Origin: Fischerella muscicola SAG 1427-1 = PCC 73103 | GTDB taxonomy: Bacteria; Cyanobacteriota; Cyanobacteriia; Cyanobacteriales; Nostocaceae | Assembly (NCBI RefSeq): GCF_000317245.1 | Contig: NZ_AJLJ01000065.1 | Coordinates: forward strand, 1-64,000 | Reading direction: 5' to 3' | DNA: 64,000 nucleotides | Part shown: positions 61,301-64,000 of the stretch, one piece after another | How positions within the stretch are numbered: position 1 is the first letter of the stretch | Layout: the number at the start of each line of letters is the position of its first letter | The notes under the pieces: generated by a model | Database searches by the model: none | The model's input: only the letters and a program-made list of their open reading frames with translations | What the model was told of the DNA's origin: nothing | Translations under genes and position numbers: made by a program

Positions 61301-62179
61301 ATGGACAGAATCATCAGGTTAAATGTAGTCGAAACCTCAAGCCAATCAGGAAATTTAGAAATTAACTTACAGGACGTGCATCCCTGTTACGCTTTAACTC
61401 CTGAAATGGCATCAATCTGCGGGGGTAGTGTCGCTTCAGTAGAAGCAGTTTTATCAAAACTACCTACCAACATCCAAACCCCAATAACCAAAACTTCCCA
61501 GACAGGAATTACAAGTACAAGTAATTACTCTAGATCTTTGCAAAAAGTATTAGAACAGCAGCCTTCCATTGTTCCTCATATAATTTTGTTAGGCGGTCTA
61601 GCTTTTTTTGCAACTGTATTCACTTGGGCTTGTACTGGAAATATACAACAAGTCACTCAAGTTCAAGGAAAATTTGCACTATCACAACAGCTTGCTCAAC
61701 TTGAACCACCGCGGAAATCTCTTTATGAACCTGTAGATGGGGTTGTGTCCTCTTTAAATAACCGTAGTAGTAGTGAGGAAGTTAAACCCAAGAAAACCAT
61801 CGCTGAAATTACTCCAACCGATGCATCTCCAGTTTTACTGACTATACTACCTTCCCAAAAAACAGCCTTTGTTGATAAAGGAGATCTAGTAGAAATCAAG
61901 CTCAACGTTGACTCCCAGCCTCTAGAGCTTGCTAAGGTTGGTCAAAGCAATGGAAATCACAATATCCTCTCAGGAAGGGTTGTATCAGTCTCCAGCGATG
62001 CTCAAACAGATAAGAAATTAGGTTGGGTTCATCGCTTAGAAATAGCCTTGGATGGCAATCAAACCATCAAATTTACGGATGGACAAGTAGTAACAGCCAA
62101 AATCATTCACAATCGCCGTGTTGCTGATATGTTCCTTAGACCAATTAAGGATTTGCACAACAGCGAAAGCGATTTCTAA
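61301..62179 (+). CDS. Short HlyD-like membrane fusion protein of the hetC-hetP locus
   Basis: This is a 292-residue protein. A hydrophilic N-terminus of about 90 residues precedes one TM (IILLGGLAFFATVFTWACTG, about 94-113). A split lipoyl-like region (SLYEPVDGVVSSL, then TIAEITPTDASPVLLTIL) and a beta-barrel (KGDLVEIKLNV, LSGRVVSVSSDAQ) follow, with the adaptor-type end RRVADMFLRPIKDL. The coiled-coil hairpin present in HlyD/LcnD is missing, so it cannot bridge to a TolC channel in the usual way. The N-terminus has ALTPEMASICGGS (31-43), closely resembling the LSxxELxxIxGG leader cut by C39 peptidases. It lies between hetC and hetP and is probably the partner of HetC, or a HetC substrate, or both. 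Confidence 0.75.
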   Translation: MDRIIRLNVVETSSQSGNLEINLQDVHPCYALTPEMASICGGSVASVEAVLSKLPTNIQTPITKTSQTGITSTSNYSRSLQKVLEQQPSIVPHIILLGGLAFFATVFTWACTGNIQQVTQVQGKFALSQQLAQLEPPRKSLYEPVDGVVSSLNNRSSSEEVKPKKTIAEITPTDASPVLLTILPSQKTAFVDKGDLVEIKLNVDSQPLELAKVGQSNGNHNILSGRVVSVSSDAQTDKKLGWVHRLEIALDGNQTIKFTDGQVVTAKIIHNRRVADMFLRPIKDLHNSESDF

Positions 62180-62248
62180 ATTTTGATTGGGTCACTCTTC
62201 ACTACAGCAACTAACAAACTTATTTACTTTATTTAGGACAACAGCACC

Positions 62249-62719
62249 ATGAACCAAAACATATCTAGCGCTACTAGCAACTTCGAGAAAACTCTTAACC
62301 CAGAACAATTTGATCAGTTAGTTGAAGCGATTCTCGCAGGTAAATATTCTTGGGCTTGTGTTTTAATACTGCGGTTTGCTGGCTACAATCCTTTGCATTA
62401 CATTCCTTACCGCACCTACAACCGATTGATCAAAGAAAACTCACAACTCAAAAGAGTTAACCAACAGCGCAACGATAATCTCAAAATCGCTAAACTACCC
62501 TCTGAGAAAAAATCTGATAGTAATCCCTCACAAAGCTGCTTAAGCAAAATTAAGGATCTTGCTTATCTGGAGGTAGTTGGTAAACAAAAAAGAGAAATTC
62601 GTGGTGGTCATCAAGATCAGTGGCTAGCAACTCAAGTTCACGAATGTCAATCCATTCAAGCGGAACTCAGACCAGATAAGACTCAAGATTTATCATTCAA
62701 ATACTGTGAAGCTAACTAA
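62249..62719 (+). CDS. hetP: HetP family heterocyst commitment regulator
   Basis: This is a 156-residue protein. The conserved N-terminal core [19 protein letters not shown], then [20 protein letters not shown] and TYNRLIKEN matches HetP proteins of heterocyst-forming cyanobacteria (Anabaena HetP about 159 aa). HetP acts downstream of HetR in commitment to heterocyst formation and has been reported to bind HetR. The C-terminal half is polar and basic ([18 protein letters not shown]) and variable in the family. It starts at ATG 62249 after AGGACAACAGCACC. It lies 69 bp after the membrane fusion gene, close enough for cotranscription. Confidence 0.92.
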   Translation: MNQNISSATSNFEKTLNPEQFDQLVEAILAGKYSWACVLILRFAGYNPLHYIPYRTYNRLIKENSQLKRVNQQRNDNLKIAKLPSEKKSDSNPSQSCLSKIKDLAYLEVVGKQKREIRGGHQDQWLATQVHECQSIQAELRPDKTQDLSFKYCEAN

Positions 62720-62810
62720 ACTATCTCTTGAGTCGAGAAATTCAGAAATATACCTGGTTGAGTTTCGTATCAGCTGCCATGCCAGTACTCCACCACACAA
62801 ATTATGCGGA

Positions 62811-62910
62811 GTTTGTAGTCAGGGCTGAAGCCCTTAAAGTAGTGATCAAAAAGGACTAAAGTCCACCCTATGGGAAGCCGCTCTCACGAGCGTCTACACT
62901 ACAAACCTCC
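62811..62910. repeat. Composite dispersed repeat downstream of hetP
   Basis: GTTTGTAGTCAGGGCTGAAGCCCTTAAAGTAGTG-type palindromes are followed by AAGGACTAAAGTCC, GGAAGCCGCTCTCACGAGCG and TCTACACTACAAACC. It combines motifs found separately at 5131, 13461 and 56133. Confidence 0.75.
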
Positions 62911-63173
62911 CATGACCTAACAAAATTGATGTGACAGAGTATTAGCTGCAATCTATGCTATGGCAGGCTGATCAGTTATCAGTGAGTAGATTTAAAATTA
63001 TCTGGTGCTATTAGATTTCTTGAGGTAGAAAAATACAATTTGTTACTTATTTCAATTCCCCAATTTTAGTTATGGGTATTCACTGATAACTGATAAGTTA
63101 TAACTATTGAAAAGATTTAATGTCTTTTCGCTAGAATCAGGTTACAGATGTGTTTTCACAAAATAAAAAAGCT

Positions 63174-63198
63174 CCCCGATTTCTTCAAGCAATCGGGG
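63174..63198. repeat. CCCCGATT/AATCGGGG stem-loop
   Basis: A perfect 8-bp stem with a 9-nt loop, no T tract. It is related to the CTCCCCGACTTCTT elements at 22139 and 26339. Confidence 0.65.
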
Positions 63199-63856
63199 AA
63201 ACACGTCTATCATTTTTTACAATTATTACACAATTATTGTACTTAACTATAAATATAAATAAAATCTAATATTCAAGTATTTCCCGTAATTAATAGAAAA
63301 TAATCTGCCAAAATGGCAGAGCAAAGATGATTTATTTTTATACATTAAAAATAAGAACTTAGACATCTAATTTACCTAATAAGTTAATACTCAGGAGAAA
63401 GTAAATGAATAATTATTTATGATTGTAAAGTAAAGACATTATTTTTGAATAGGCGAAATGATCAAACAATACAGTTCAGTTAGTAAAGTTAGATGATTGA
63501 TTCTTCCAATAAATCTTGTTTAGCAAGGCTTGAATTAATAAAAAACTTCACTGAACTTATGGAATTATCAAGAATGATTATTACCTAAAGCTATTACTAT
63601 TGGTGGTTATTTTTCTGTTCAATTAAAAATATTACTTGCAAGAGTTACAACATTGTGGTGGATGTTGCTTTCTCGGAAGAAGTTAATATTTAATACAACT
63701 AAGTATAAGTAGCAGAAAAATAAAAAGTAATAGTTCGATCATTTTTGTGGCTGGTAGGATTAATGGCTATATTTCGCTTCTCTTTCAAAAATCCTAATCC
63801 TCCCTGTTAGGGTTATACCTAGTTTTAAACTTGCTCTTTAAAGAACAAACAATCAC

Positions 63857-63893
63857 TGGAAGCTACACAAATCTTGTAGGCTTCCATTTTTTT
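63857..63893 (+). terminator. Orphan intrinsic terminator
   Basis: TGGAAGCTACA (63857-63867) pairs with TGTAGGCTTCCA (63875-63886) with one bulged G, followed by seven T. It is an excellent plus-strand terminator, 1.1 kb past the hetP stop with no gene in between. Confidence 0.8.
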
Positions 63894-64000
63894 ATCAGTA
63901 ATAAGTTCATCCTCTAACAGGATTTTGGATTTCCTTACCAATGACAAATAACCAATGACCAATGACAATTTAAAAGCGCCAAGAGTACAAAGCTACTACT

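Larger units (their letters stand above)
62720..64000. other. Repeat-rich region downstream of hetP
   Basis: 1281 bp with no supported gene. It holds the dispersed repeat 62811-62910, TATCAGTTATCAGTGAG/CACTGATAACTGATAAG inverted repeats near 62970 and 63079, and the hairpin 63174-63198. It also holds an AGGAGA ribosome-like site before a 5-codon ORF at 63404, and the terminator 63857-63893. CAATGACAAATAACC tracts run to the window end. Confidence 0.55.

Noticed and set aside
63404..63421. Five-codon ORF after AGGAGA
   Set aside because: Too short to support as a gene; kept only as a note on the region downstream of hetP.

Overview
This window reads as chromosome of a heterocyst-forming (Nostocales) cyanobacterium. 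The evidence is the very frequent GCGATCGC (HIP1) octamer, the split rpoC1/rpoC2 genes, a hetC-hetP locus, thylakoid/NDH-type small proteins (a CRR7-like and a DUF2854-like protein), kinase/TPR signalling genes and dense short dispersed repeats between genes. The genus cannot be fixed from the sequence alone. I see no CRISPR array, insertion sequence, prophage, tRNA or rRNA.

Layout. 1-5.1 kb: the tail of an outer-membrane beta-barrel gene, a nuclease-like/TPR fusion, a rhomboid homologue that has lost its catalytic residues, and a kinase/TPR gene split by a frameshift at an in-register A AAA AAA site. 5.3-14.8 kb: RidA- and SDR-type enzymes, a frameshifted penicillin-acylase-type hydrolase, a lumenal pentapeptide protein, YraN, QueA and an orphan membrane fusion protein. 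15-31 kb: pnp, a GNAT acetyltransferase, a SNF2 helicase with its SWIM partner, a glyoxalase-like protein, a sigma-like protein, TPR and GGDEF signalling proteins, small thylakoid-type proteins, a CheY-like regulator and ppk.

31.9-37.3 kb is a terpene nanocompartment operon: a bifunctional geosmin synthase followed by two different family 2B encapsulin shell proteins (HK97 fold with an inserted cyclic-nucleotide-binding-like domain). A stable hairpin sits in each intergenic junction. 37.4-51.7 kb is housekeeping on the minus strand: a universal stress protein, hisD, and the rpsT-tatD-rpoB-rpoC1-rpoC2 cluster with repeats lodged between the polymerase genes.

52-56.2 kb: two small or unknown proteins, a broken GUN4-domain remnant and a GH116 glucosidase. 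56.2-64 kb is the heterocyst locus: two candidate small ORFs, hetC (C39 peptidase ABC exporter), a short HlyD-like membrane fusion protein whose N-terminus carries a double-glycine leader-like motif, and hetP. A repeat-rich tail follows with an orphan intrinsic terminator.

A second theme is repeat invasion of genes. The G/A-rich then C/T-rich or palindromic elements found between genes also occur in frame inside the penicillin acylase, YraN, QueA, HetC, GH116 and GUN4-remnant reading frames, and one supplies the GH116 stop codon.
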